A DNA stretch of 64,000 bases. Origin: Larimichthys crocea. Taxonomy: Eukaryota; Chordata; Actinopteri; Sciaenidae. The translations under genes were made by a program, and so were the position numbers. The notes under the pieces are model-generated. The model saw only the letters and a program-made list of their open reading frames with translations. It was not told where the DNA came from and did not search any database. Positions 28,468 through 40,414 of the stretch are shown here, in pieces; the first letter of the stretch is position 1, and each line of letters opens with the position of its first letter. Location of the stretch: assembly GCF_000972845.2 (NCBI RefSeq), contig NC_040022.1, positions 18,195,865 through 18,259,864 on the forward strand, in the 5' to 3' direction.

Positions 28468-28732
28468 GTCCAGTGTGTAAGATTTAGGTGAATTTATTGG
28501 CTGAAAAAGAATCCAATATTCATAATTATGTTTCCATTAGTTGTATATTCACAATAAGAATTAGTATTACTAATTAGTAATTACAGTAGTAGTACACTAG
28601 CCCAGATACGCAAATTAAACACTGGCACTAGGACATTAAGCATTAGGCCATTGTAGGTGATGTGAGGGATATTCTGTTGGTTGCAGTCTGCAACTTCACT
28701 AAATGCCTTTAAATCCAACACACTAGACCTTT
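28468..28732 (-). mobile_element. percomorph MITE of the GGTCCAGTGTG type (family A), copy 2
   Basis: Starts GTCCAGTGTGTAAGATTTAG and ends CACACTAGACCTTT, so its two ends are inverted repeats of each other. Internal landmarks match copy 1 in the opposite orientation. About 265 bp long with no coding capacity. It lies about 160 bp before the hes1 promoter region. Confidence 0.7.
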
Positions 28733-28889
28733 AAATCGCCAAATTAAATTGATTTAACACAGATTCATTCATATAAATCAGCAGCATACACACACACACT
28801 ATACAACAAGCAGGTGATCCACTCTGACAGCTAACACTTAAACTGTAAAATAACTTTTCTGTCTGAATCAGTCTTTCAGCATCCTGACA

Positions 28890-29040
28890 GGTAGCCAATA
28901 GGAGCGCCTCGTCGCACGAGCCCGCCGCCTCTCCGGCATCGTGTCCCGCGCGCTCATTGGACAGACGAATGAAACCCAGGAAACTCGCACACGAGCCGCT
29001 CGCGTGCAGGCTCGCGCTCTATAAATAAAACCTGAGGCGC
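28890..29040 (+). promoter_or_regulatory. hes1 core promoter: TATA box, N-boxes and CCAAT boxes
   Basis: A TATAAATA box begins at 29020, about 225 bp before the start codon. N-boxes of the form CACGAG, the binding site for HES proteins and the basis of hes1 self-repression, are at 28915-28920 and 28990-28995. CCAAT is at 28895-28899 and its reverse ATTGG at 28956-28960. The stretch CACACGAGCCGCTCGCGTG starting at 28988 closely resembles the mammalian Hes1 promoter as I remember it. I see no canonical GTGGGAA RBPJ site in this segment. Confidence 0.75.
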
Positions 29041-29244
29041 TGGAAACAGGAGCGGAGTGGATGTCAGCTTGGCGGGGAGACAGAAGTCACTTCTGACATT
29101 TGTCATCAGTAAACTGCTCTGTGGTTTGCCAGGAAAAGGCGGGACTCACTTCCACTGGACTGACCTTTTTAAATTATTGTTGTGCACCATTATATTAATT
29201 GATAAAGTATTTATTTGGACCGTTTTTAACTACAAACCTGAAAG

Positions 29245-30388
29245 ATGCCCGCCGGGACTTTCGAGAGAACATCTCCATCCGCTGTGGCTGCCACACCAGC
29301 AAGTGGAGAGTCCACACCCGAAAAACCCCGCACTGTGTCAGAGAACAGAAAGGTATATGGACTGAGTCTTTTGGGTAATATTCATATATTTTGAAGCTAT
29401 TATTTGCTCTTAATAACAGTCATCTCAACAGCTGTTTTTTTTTTCTATTTAAAGTCCTCCAAACCTATCATGGAAAAGCGCAGACGCGCACGCATCAATG
29501 AGAGTCTGGGCCAGCTGAAGACCCTCATCATGGACGCACTCAAGAAAGATGTAAGGACGACGTTTTTATAACAAGATAGATTGAATTTAGGAACCAAATG
29601 AACAGATTCAGTACTAAATGGTGACTTTTGTCCGTTTAGAGCTCCAGACACTCCAAACTGGAGAAGGCAGACATCCTGGAAATGACCGTGAAGCACCTCA
29701 GGAACCTGCAGCGGCTTCAGATGACTGGTACGTGACTACCATTTCTGGATTGACCATGCCGATGTGTGGATGTCTAACTTTAGATGGTAAACATGTTCTC
29801 ATGGTCTCTAAGATTTATTGCCTACAGCCCAGCTGGTGTGCCAGCCCCTAAGAGTAGATGTCAAATGGCCTTAACTGGACTTTTTTTATTATTTAAATTA
29901 GCCAATTATTTTTTGTATTTATGTTTTTTGTATTTTCCTCTACAGCTGCTGTGAACACAGACCCATCCGTCCTTGGTAAATACAGAGCTGGGTTCAGTGA
30001 GTGTGTTGGAGAGGTCACTCGTTTCCTGTCCACGTGTGAAGGGGTGAACACAGAGGTGAGGACTCGCCTCCTCAGTCACCTGGCAGCCTGCGTGACCCAA
30101 ATCAACGCTGTGAACTTCTATACACCTCACCCAGCTGCGCCGGGACTTGCAGGACAGAACAGCACACAGCTCCCAGCTGCCTCCGCTCCACAGATGCCCT
30201 GTAAAAGTGGTGTCTCCCCAGACATGATGAAGCTGTACAGTGGCTTCCAGGTTGTGCCAACACCGGATGGACAGTTCGCTTTTCTTGTTCCCAGTGCAGC
30301 TCTCATGCCTTTGAGTGCACAGAACAGCCATCATATATCACCTGTTGCACCTCCGGTCACCTCAGACTCTGTGTGGAGGCCGTGGTAG
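29245..30388 (+). CDS. hes1: bHLH-Orange-WRPW transcriptional repressor, HES1/Her6-like
   Basis: Four exons, 29245-29352, 29455-29550, 29640-29727 and 29946-30388, join in phase to 244 residues. The basic region has the HES-type proline ([17 protein letters not shown]), followed by the helix-loop-helix running to [16 protein letters not shown]. The Orange domain covers [15 protein letters not shown] through HLAACVTQI. The C-terminal part has [13 protein letters not shown], and the protein ends in WRPW, which recruits Groucho/TLE co-repressors. In the family, HES1 is a Notch-responsive repressor acting on N-box/E-box DNA in neural, somite and gut progenitors. The MPA- start and AVAATPAS match HES1, and neighbours ATP13A3, CPN2 and CLDN1 agree with human 3q28-q29. 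The sequence between Orange domain and WRPW is shorter and more divergent than zebrafish her6, so it may be a second teleost copy. Confidence 0.92.
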
Positions 30389-30630
30389 GAAATCAGCTGA
30401 AGGACTATGACACAATAAAACATATTTTTGTACATTTTGTAAATGTTTTCAAATCCTACTCAAGAGGGATGTTTACACACATTTGTGTTTTTGTTTTATG
30501 GACATTTGGAGATATCTTTGGCCTCTTTGCTCGCTGTGATTTTGATTTGCCTCAGGAGGTCAGGAAAATCCATGAAAAGCTCTTGAAAAGCACTGTATTT
30601 TTTGAGATTAATAAAATGTTTCTATGATGT
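30389..30630 (+). terminator. hes1 3' UTR with two poly(A) signals
   Basis: AATAAA occurs at 30414-30419 and 30610-30615. The second is the likelier main site, giving a short 3' UTR of about 240 bases, in keeping with the unstable, short-lived mRNA known for hes1. Confidence 0.6.
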
Positions 30631-30639
30631 TTACTACAA

Positions 30640-33600
30640 TATTTGATGCAATGGTGTTTTTGTCATTTCTCTCTCAAAAGAAACCCCAAAAAACAAACAT
30701 CATGTTGTCACGCTTTGGGTTACACTTTGTCCTCGGTTTTCTGGAAAGTCTTTTCAATTAACATCCCTTGTAGAGCAGCCGTTTAAATATAGGCCCCCTC
30801 ATGTCATGGTTATCTTGTCCACACCTGATCATCCTTTTCGCACTGACATGGAGACCTGCTTTCTGGCGGGAAATACATACCTTTCTAATGAGGTAAGGAA
30901 CTCGAGAGGTCATGTTGAGCCCGAGGAGTGTGCTGTCATGGCAGTGAGTGAGGCAGGATCTGCAGGCCTGACTGTGCTCCTCCCAGATTGTGAACCTAGT
31001 GACAGAGCTAAATGAAGACCAGACTAAATAACATACTTATTTCTCAAGGACATTACTTTCTGAGGTGTTATTCCTGCAGTATCCGCCTCTAGAAGTGAGG
31101 CAACACATATTAGAATGATTCAACATTTTGACAAAACACACAGCAAATTTGATTTAAAATTATTTAACCGTATAAGTGTGTGTTTGCACAATAGCTTCTT
31201 AGCAGCAGCCCTGCAGAGCCGGTCCAAATCATTGTCCATTTAGTGGACAGTTGAAGGGCTGATGCTCCCAGCATGCGTCCTGAGCGTGGTGCTCACACAG
31301 TGGAACACAAGCAGAGCGTGACCAGAGGTCACAGGTGCCCCTCATTCACGCTCCAAAGACAAACGCAGCTCCGACAGCATGTTGCCTTGAATCTGGCAAC
31401 CCATCAACAGACCTGGCAGCCCATCACCAGAAGACAGGGGCCTCCCCTTGACAGCATCAAACAGTGGCACCTCCAGAGGCAAACACACTTGCACAATCCG
31501 TGACCACTCGGTTGTTCCTGATTTAATATTCATGGAATTTAAGGGATTAGGGTAGGGTCATAACAGAAATAAATGCAGCAGTAACCACGTTGTACGTCAG
31601 ACGTTCTTGTTTCTCAAAGCACTGAGAAACAGGTGCACGATATCCTGCACTTGTGAGTATATATTGTTTGTATGTGGTAAAGAAATTCGGCCTTTCAGGA
31701 TAGGCATCAGTGTAAATGTGAATCAAATCATCTCTCTGTCACTCTAAAACTTATTAAAACTCTTCACTTTGTGCAAACGATACAGTCAATTAAGTTTACA
31801 TCTCTGTTTTGGCAGAGCTGAGGCAAGACTGGCAGTAAAGAAGACTTAAAGACAAAAATAGAGCTCCCCCTTCTATCGGAGCATCCTTTGAGAAGATCCT
31901 CCGAAACACAAAAACAAAGACGGGCCCCTCGTGGCTCAATGGCTCCTCTCTTTGTGACCCTCTCCATCTTCATAAAGGGCCTTCCCCTTGTTTATCCAGG
32001 AAGAGGTTTAATGGCAGGGAGGGGGGTGAGGACCATGCTGTCACTTTCACTGTGCTAAAGAAGGCTCATTGTTGCCCACTCCCAAAGGTCCTGGTCTTAA
32101 AGGCCTTTTGAGAACTCCCCAGGCTAGGCTGTTCTCTTCAGATAAGAGTAGCTGTGAAGTACTGACAGATCACTCCTATCTATATTTATACCTGATGGAG
32201 AACCTGGAGTGGTTTTGATGGAGGCGCTTCAACAGATGTCATGCCATTCTTGAGGCTTGTTTACCAGTGTTGGTCCCCTCCTTCCATCTTTTGTCATCTG
32301 TCTTGTTTCAATTGTTTCCTTTACCATCTCCCTGCCCCCTCTTATCAAAACCCCAGTTTGATGCAGTATTTTCCCAAACCTTGTAAAGCAAAGAATAGTA
32401 AACATGAAGCAGAATAATGCCTGCCCCTTTGCTTTGCTCCATGATTGATGACCTCTCCTCACAAACACAGCGACAACTGTGACAGGTTCCCTGCTTGTTT
32501 CCTCCTGACACTTACCGGAAACCTTCGCTGCCTCCGCCTTTGCGGGTGAATTGGCGTAGTATTGTTCTTAGAGTTGTTATGGTGCTTGATGGGGGTCGAC
32601 ATAGTCAGTGGTGGTTCACATCAAGGCTAATGAATAGATTATGCACTCGATATCAATAGTGAATGAACAATGCTTTGTCCCTTCACTCCAATTCATCCCT
32701 TTTTGATTTAGCTGGTTGTTTTTGAAAAACTCAACAACACACTCGTGGAAGTTGAGCTTCCGGGGAGTAAATTTAGTATCAGCATGACACGATAACAGTG
32801 GAAGTGGAAAATTTATTACTCTGGACCCACACAGAGTGATGATGGTGTGACCGTAAAAATCAAGTAACTCTGGTGCTACATCACAAGTCATCGCATCTTC
32901 AAAGGAGATGTTGTGTTGGATGTTGGGTTGGGGAGTGGAGGTTTTGTTTTCTCTGTAGTTATTGGCCATATGCCCGTGAAGGGTTATGAAGAGGACCGTA
33001 AAGATACACTTTCATAGCAGGAGTGCTTTCAAGGAGAGATATCCCAACTTATCTTGCAAAACCGCAAAACTATGTGTGAGGCATCAATTAAACCAAACAG
33101 AAATTAAAGGAAGAGCTGAAAGGATAATTCTAGTTTATTACAACCCAAGACTTGCTTTTGAAATGTGTCCATTCATCAATTAACTCAAGTTAATGAGCAA
33201 ATAGGTTAGCCAAACCTATTTGGAAGGGAAGACAAAGGCAAATGGTCAAATTATTACCCAAACTGCTGATTATAGACATTCATCAGATTTTACAGACCAA
33301 CCTCCTGGCATTGTGTCGCTCTCATCCCTATTTTCTGTTTGCCTTGTGACTATATATTATAAACTGAAAGCACAAATGGCCCCACAAATAATACAAATGA
33401 AAATAATAATAATAACTGACCAAATGGCAAATAGCTGTACAGTTAGATTTGGAACACACATCACACCTTGGGTGCTGAAGGAAGCTGCAGCAACAAACAA
33501 TAATAGTAAGTCAATGTGAGAGCCTGCTTAGTGTCTCATTATAATGTTTGTGTTCTGCATCTCCATGAATATGATTGAACATTACTAGTCAGCTGAGAGC

Positions 33601-36600
33601 CAAACAGCTGATGAATGAGCGAGCTGATCGCAATCAGCGAATACAACAATAAATAACTTTATATTATTATATTGGTACATACTCTTATAGAGGGTTCAGA
33701 TTTCATTAATGATTTTAGATATGTGTAATAAATAGTTTACTAAAGCTTTATAGCTTTCCTTTTCATGCTTTAAAACATTTATTCATTTTCCATAAGGGCC
33801 CTTCCTAACACAACCATTCACACACAGAAAGGCCCCAGCCCCAGGACCTGGTGGGTTTGAATCAAAAACCTTCTCACTGTGAGGCAGCTAACCACTGCAC
33901 CAGATTCAAATTAAATTAAATATTAAAATTCTACTTCAAGACAATTAAAGAAAGCTTTAAGATTGGCAAATTATGGAAATCCTTTTGGTTGTTGTTTATT
34001 TTCTTCTTTAAAAACTTGCTCTGTCTTCTTTATCATCTTTAATTCTTCACAAAGCCCCTTCAACCACATACCTTCTGAAAGAAAACCACAAAACAACTGG
34101 GACATTTACTGCAGATTTTGTTTTGCACATCAAGCTTTGGATCAAGCATTGCTTTATTAATCCATAATTTGTAAAGTGCACTCATTTCCATGTCTTTCCA
34201 TTGTGAATCAATGGCCTCTTGAGAAATTACTTCTGCTGCTGGAAGTTGAAGTGTGGGAGGTATATCAATTGTTTTGCAGCAACAAACTGCTAGGTTTTGC
34301 TGTGACTCTTCAATATACAATGAAGGGCTGCATGCATAATAAAAACCTCTCTATATGCGGAGATGGAAACAAAACAAGGATAGGCATATAAGAGCAGGAT
34401 CCACAGGGCCATAGCTCCGGATTCATCCTCCATAATTGTAATGTGATGATAAGGAGCTTATAGCCTCTTGTTATCCTCCAATAGGGACGGACAAGACAAA
34501 AGCCAGTATACCAGTATGCTAAAAGATTACCATTCTGGTGACATCTCTGCGTCCACTTAACACCCACATCAGGTCAGCTGTTCTTAATTTGGTCACCAAC
34601 ACCAATTTAGCCTCCACCCAGGGGTCTGGGTGCACTGAGGGGTAAATATTGACCCTTGTTTGTAAGCAAGGCTCACATTTTGAGTGTGCAAAATGGCCTA
34701 TTTGTGTTCTTGAGATGTTTAGGTCATGGTGTCATGGAGGATGTGTATCACCCTCTCACAGGCTGAGAGAGAGGATCTAATAGACACCTGTCCACATAAT
34801 AGCAACTGGTGTTGGTTATCTTTTCATGATTCACTGAATATTTCAGTGAAGCTAACAACGAATATGATAAGCAAAGTATAGATAAGTGTTCTATAAACTT
34901 TTTGTGAATTTTGTCCTCAAGACTGAGACATATGTCCCTTGTTATGATAAAATTGATGATACGCACTTAAATGTCCTGATCTGAAATTATTTTACATTTT
35001 CAGATCACAAACTTTCGTCTTGAATTCTTGCCCCAGGCAATGAGTCTCAGATGACCTCTACTCTTTGTCCTGAGGACTCTGCCCTGCCCTCTCCACCTCC
35101 CTCTTCACCGGCCTGGTCTAAACTCTGTGGGAAACCCCCCAGTGCTTTGTTTTGTTTCGGGACATTTTGTGTCTCACAAGATAATGTCTGCACCCCTCCG
35201 TTTCTTTCCTTTCCTATCTGCTGGAGTGGGGTGTCCAGCACTAACTGCCCACTAAGCAGGGGTTAGGGATATAGGATCTGACCATGGGGGCTTTTCATCG
35301 TGCCTCACGACAGTGCCCACTCCCTGCTGCTGGTAGTTTGCCAGGCAATGAGAGTAAGTGGCAACGATGGATGCGGACACGTGGTTTGGTATTGAAGATA
35401 ACTCTATTAAGTTTTACAATATGTTGCACGACCAGTCATTGCTCTTACCCTTAGAACTTCTGCTGGAGATGCCAAATTGACCAAAAGTACAAACAATATT
35501 GACTTAATGAATACAAAATGATGCACCTAAATAAATAAATAAATTTTTTTTATCTGATACAATTGTGCAAGTAAATCCAAGTGGCAACCTCTATGGCTGT
35601 AAAATGAAGCCAACGCAGAAGGTCTATAATCCCCCATATTTAAATGTATAAATTCACAGCAGAAATAAACTGGTAGAAAAAATAGTTTTGGTCTCTATAG
35701 CTATTTTCCCTGTTAATGACAACTGTAATGAGTCTGAATTTTTATATAACTTACCTGTTTAAATTAATATTAAGTCTTCAAGTTATGCAGAATTAATAAA
35801 GTGTCTGCTTTGATTGATAGGTGGGTACTGTCACAGGCGGTTGGTTTCAGCAGCCGGACTTCATTCAGCCCACTCCACCCACGCTCCATGTTTTTGCCCA
35901 TTTTTGGATTAGCCAAGAGTTGGTGAAAGCAGGACTGTCAAGATTAAAACAGCCACAACACCACACTTTCACAAAAGATTCCAGAAACATTTTTCTTTAT
36001 CCAAATTTAAGAAGCTTGACACTGCATAAGTTGATTTTTGGCTACCAGAGGGCAGCAAGACACACTGTAAGCACAACTTTGACATATTCACCCTGTAAAG
36101 CCATATAAGCATTAATTTGGAGTTTCTGATGAACTGAATCATTCTGAGTGTAAAATAGTCTGGTTTAGCTTAAGCCTAAATGCAAAAATATTGTTCACAT
36201 TAGAGTTCTGGTCTTTGAACACTACTAAGTGATTTAGAGCTACAATTCAAAACTCTCTTAAGTAGAAATATAACAATATAAAAGACAACTTCACAAATGT
36301 AGCTAAATTATCAATACTTTGTCAGGGAGAATGTGGTTTGTTTTGACTGTGACTTAACCTAATAGTTTCTTCTTTTAGCTGTTCCACAGTATTTATATGA
36401 ACCTCAGGACGTTCACAGAATAAAGATATGCATTTAACAACTTCAATATGTCTTGTTGCTCATCAGCTAACAATCATGTACTTTAAATGTCCTGTTTATC
36501 CCATAATTTTGGTCAAGTGAGGATTACCTCCAACTTAAGGGCATCCCTCCAGAAGTAAGACAGCCACCAGTTTTTGTCGCGTGAATTGTGATGTCATTCA

Positions 36601-36890
36601 ACTCAGACAGAGGACCCAATCGACCCTGTGGCCTTTGACCCTTATTAACCCTGGGTTAGAGTGCTGTATTCAAGGTGTAGCCATCTGTGTGCCTTGTTGT
36701 GTCAAGGCCCTCCCTCTTCCCTCACTCTTTATCATCCCCCCAGTATTCAGGAGCAGTGGACTGGTCAGGAGTGGACTTTAGAAATTCCTAGATGACAAGT
36801 TGTTCGATGGAAAAAGGATGCTTCACTAATGACAACCTCTGTAGGTCAAAAATACATATATGTGCCAAGACAGTAGTAAAATGGAAGTCT
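30640..36890. other. gene-free stretch downstream of hes1
   Basis: No gene was recognised. GC-richer, repeat-poor blocks that could be enhancers lie at about 30780-31015, 31190-31545, 31900-32240, 32440-32560, 34540-34770, 35030-35400 and 36530-36790. The rest is AT-rich with scattered repeats, including a short element at 33777-33905. Function is inferred only from position beside hes1. Confidence 0.35.
33777..33905 (-). repeat. fragment of a common fish interspersed repeat with tRNA-like B-box phrase
   Basis: Read on the minus strand it contains GGTGCAGTGGTTAGCTGCCT, CACAGTGAGAAGGT, TTTGATTCAAACCC and CCTTTCTGTGTGTGAATGG, and it ends in a GAAAATGAATAAATG tail. This matches a very abundant teleost repeat I recognise. 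The middle is deleted relative to full-length copies. Confidence 0.6.
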
Positions 36891-36892
36891 AC

Positions 36893-37301
36893 TAAAAAAC
36901 TATAGTACAATTTTGAGGTAGTTGTATTTCCATTTACTTTCACTCCAGCACACCTGTTTTTATGCACTATATATCTATGAACTGGTTATATTGTAGATTA
37001 TGATTTTACGGACAGAAGCGATGATGAGCTATAGGTTAAAGTATCCAACAGTATATAAAATAGTCAGAATTAGCTTCTGCTTGACTACAACATTAAAATG
37101 CTGCATAAACATGAATGCACCAGTAATAATAATCCACTTAATTAATATAATAAGACTAGCTATTCTATATAGTTCTAGTTCTAATAAGTAAATATGGCTG
37201 ATAACATTTTAAATACAGGAAATTACCTATTTTATTTTTAGCAGTTTGGAAACCTTTACTTAAGTGAAGGATATGAATACTGAATACTTCTTCCACCACT
37301 G
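36893..37301 (+). mobile_element. MITE of the CAGTGGTGGAAGTA type (family B), right-end copy
   Basis: Ends with TTTACTTAAGTGAAGG, GAATACTTCTTCCACCACTG, the standard terminus of this percomorph element. Internal phrases such as AAAATGCTGCATAAACATGA also match. The left end is unclear. Confidence 0.6.
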
Positions 37302-37811
37302 CCCTGAGGAAAAATGGTTGTAAATGTTTGACTTCAAACGAATTATTTGAAGAAGCAAACCTGACTTTTTATTGACTTTTTACACGGACAGCTCTTACAC
37401 TTTGTGAAAACTAATACATATAGTGTTCTACACTTTTCCTGATGATTGTTGTTCACAACATTTTCAACCTATGACTTAAACCACCAGCAGTGTATATCAA
37501 GAAGGGAACCATCTACTGTAGAAACAACACAGATGAACATGTTACTGTTATTCATAGTTCCTGTTCCTGCAGTGACAAGATCTTAAAAAGTAGTGGATTG
37601 AACTTTGAACTTCACATGAAATAGGGTTCATCAACCTCTCTTATCGTTCAGCAGCATGCATGCAAACTGGTTATCAGCTGTTGAGTTAGAGGTTTGTTTA
37701 CAGTATTGACCAACAGAACGTATAATGTGACTCTTTGTATAAAGAAAGACCAAATGCATCATGACATACAGTATTTGCACAGTGAGCAAAGTCTAATCTC
37801 ATATCTCTAAT

Positions 37812-39374
37812 CTACTCACTCGTGCTAACTGCCTTATTGTTACAATAAGAATCTTCAGGCTCATGGTTCAAAATATGCTCCTTAATACTGCCGTCATCCT
37901 CCTGAAACTGTACCCTCACAGTCAGTGGAGCGCATTTATCCACTTTACACTTGATGATCACTGTGTCATTGGAAGCTTCTTGGCTACAGCGGCTGAGATG
38001 AGGCATCACATCTTTGGACAGCCAACACTCCAGCTGGTCCCTGTCGATGGAGACGACTGGCTTCCCCCTCAGAAAGGCAGGGCTCTCACAAAGCATCCTG
38101 TCGAGCATCTCTATGTCTTGGCTGTATCTCATCACCCAGTCATACAGATACCACATGTGGCAGTCACATTTCCAGGGGTTTCCATTCAGTCTCACTGTGC
38201 ACTGGGTGGCAAAAGAGTCTAAAAGGCCCAATGGGAGAGTTTCTAGCTGGTTGTTAGACAGGTAGAGCTGCTGAATGAGCACCTGGTCCTCAAACAGTTT
38301 GGCATCCACTTTCCTCAGGTTATTGTTGTTTAGGTGGATTACCGTGAGGCTAAATAGATCCCGAAATATCATTTCAGGTAGTGAGATGAGCTGGTTTTCA
38401 GACAGGTCCAGATACTCCAGGACTGTAACATTTCTAAAAATGTCTTCCGGAAGGTTTGAGAGCTGGTTAGAGGACAAGATAAGGTCGGTAAGGGATGTCA
38501 AACTACAAAGAGAGGACAGCTCAGTCAGTCTGTTGCCTTTCAGGTTCAACTTCGTCAAATTTGAGCCTTTGAATCCAAACACTTTATCACTGAAGATTGT
38601 AAGATGGTTTCCACGGAGATTCAGCACCTTCAGTTTGGTTAACGCAAAGAAAATGTTGTCAGCAAGCTCTGAGATCTTATTCCCCTCCAAGTGAAGCTCT
38701 GTCAGTTGAGAAATGTTGTGGAATGTGTCAGATGTAAGATTGCTGATGAGGTTGTTGTTCATTTTCAGGGTCTCCAGTCTTTCTATACCAGAAAAAGTTT
38801 CCCTTTTCAGTTCTTCAAGCTTATTTAGGGACAAATCTAGAGCACGCAGATTGTGCAGGTTCAGGAAAAGAAATGGAGGCAGATCTGATATAATGTTGCC
38901 CTTCATCTGTAGAGTTTCTAGCTTTTTCAGTGAGTCAAATGTGCTAGGAAGCACAGTCCTAAATCTGTTGAAGTTAAGTATCAGTTTAGTCAAGTTTTCC
39001 TGTTTTGCAAAAGTCCCCATAAATAAATTTTCCAGCCCAGGGTTCCCACTGATTTCCAGCTCCTGCAGCTCAGCCAAATGCTCAAAAGACCGAGAATGAA
39101 TACTTCGTAGTGCATTATTTATTAAGATAAGCTTGGTAAGTTGTGGGCTCTCCTCTAAAGTGTGTTCAAATAGGTACCCAAGGGATGATGACATTACAAT
39201 AAAGTCCTTGACCTGCTTGGACGTGTTCTTGGGTAAAGATGAGATCCCTCCATCAGCACACAGTACTTGGGCAGGAGTGAAACACTGGCATTTGTATGGA
39301 CAAGAGGTATGTGAGTCTGTGTTGCAACAGAGAAGCAGCATCAGGAACAGACTCAGACTCAGTTTTTTGTCCAT
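37812..39374 (-). CDS. cpn2: secreted leucine-rich-repeat protein, carboxypeptidase N subunit 2-like
   Basis: One uninterrupted frame of 520 residues. Residues 1-21 form a signal peptide (SLSLFLMLLLCC core). A cysteine-rich N-cap CPYKCQCF follows, then about a dozen 24-residue LRRs with L..L.L..N.L..L spacing, and a C-cap NPWKCDCHMWYLYDW. The tail has four more cysteines and no membrane segment. The tail (TVIIKCKVDKCAPLTVRVQF) aligns with human CPN2 (about 545 residues), the non-catalytic subunit that stabilises carboxypeptidase N in plasma, where it trims C-terminal Lys/Arg from kinins and complement fragments. GP5 and LRRC15, neighbours in mammals, have membrane anchors and fit less well. 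The start follows a possible acceptor (GATTCGACAG), and a donor-like site at 39556-39562 suggests an untranslated first exon. A poly(A) signal may be at 37368-37373. Confidence 0.75.
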   Translation of the reverse strand: MDKKLSLSLFLMLLLCCNTDSHTSCPYKCQCFTPAQVLCADGGISSLPKNTSKQVKDFIVMSSSLGYLFEHTLEESPQLTKLILINNALRSIHSRSFEHLAELQELEISGNPGLENLFMGTFAKQENLTKLILNFNRFRTVLPSTFDSLKKLETLQMKGNIISDLPPFLFLNLHNLRALDLSLNKLEELKRETFSGIERLETLKMNNNLISNLTSDTFHNISQLTELHLEGNKISELADNIFFALTKLKVLNLRGNHLTIFSDKVFGFKGSNLTKLNLKGNRLTELSSLCSLTSLTDLILSSNQLSNLPEDIFRNVTVLEYLDLSENQLISLPEMIFRDLFSLTVIHLNNNNLRKVDAKLFEDQVLIQQLYLSNNQLETLPLGLLDSFATQCTVRLNGNPWKCDCHMWYLYDWVMRYSQDIEMLDRMLCESPAFLRGKPVVSIDRDQLECWLSKDVMPHLSRCSQEASNDTVIIKCKVDKCAPLTVRVQFQEDDGSIKEHILNHEPEDSYCNNKAVSTSE

Positions 39375-40414
39375 TTTTCACTGTCGAATCACAAAAAAAA
39401 GCTTGTATAAATTAACAGAAAATCTAAGTCATCATTCCGTTGAGCAAAAATACATTATACTCTTGTTGTTTGTTTTTCTTTAGCTACCGTTTACTCACAG
39501 CAAGAAGAATCAGTAACATTCAGACTGTATTCATTGATGTAAATAATGAAATTCAACGTACCTCTGTGCTACAGGTATCCCAGAGCATTGAAACAAATTT
39601 CCTTGTGGATCTACAAGGCAGCTGACACAAAGTACAAATGACAACAAGTCTGAATTAGGCAAGACAAAACCTTTGGTCAGTGGCCAGCTCCTGCCATGGT
39701 TGCATTTGCTTACAACAAAAAAAGTGGAATTCAGCAAATCAGCTCCCACAGCAGAATATAGCTTTACTACGAATACTACATACTACTGCCATTACTAATA
39801 ATTGTGTTCATTTTTTGTATTTTATTTCTAATCCTTTTAGTCAGAGAGAATTGGCCAAAAACAGCAGTGCTAAGTACACAGAGTTACATTAAAACAAATC
39901 ATGTACAGTATAGGACCAACGTGGGAGAGTGGGAAGACAATTTAAAATGTTTCTACCTGCCGTAAAGGAAGTGTTTCCAAATAAAGTTTGTCATGTGAAT
40001 TCTCTGAAATTTAGGGTTTGTGCATCGTATATTATAATAGATTGATTGATTACTCTTTATTATTATTTATATAATAACAGACCACATATTGGTACAAAAG
40101 TTGACAGTATCTCAGCTATGTTTGAGTGTGACTACCTGTACATGTGTGCTCAGCTGTGTGCTTCTGCAGTATTCATTGCAGGATACCATCACCTCCACTA
40201 GATGTCATAATGCTCCACCTAACCTCAGTCGGGGGTGATGGCATTCTTGGATCCTCCCTCTCCTCCAGGGCATTCTGAGGTGATGCACAGGTAGACAGCA
40301 CTGTTTGAGATCCTCCACCCAAATCCAGCAGGAATTACATTTTTGGAACTTTTTAATCTTTTGAAACTTTTTCCACTTTCATCATTTCTAATTTTTAGTC
40401 ACTGAAGTTAAATC
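39375..40414. promoter_or_regulatory. shared intergenic region between divergent cpn2-like and claudin genes
   Basis: Only 1,040 bp separate the two start codons, which point away from each other, so both promoters must lie within or near it. A likely untranslated cpn2-like exon ends at 39562 on the minus strand. I see no clear TATA box for the claudin. Confidence 0.5.

Noticed and set aside
37863..39099. Several long plus-strand open frames inside the cpn2-like gene
   Set aside because: They are antisense shadows of the leucine-rich-repeat coding sequence and have no motifs of their own.
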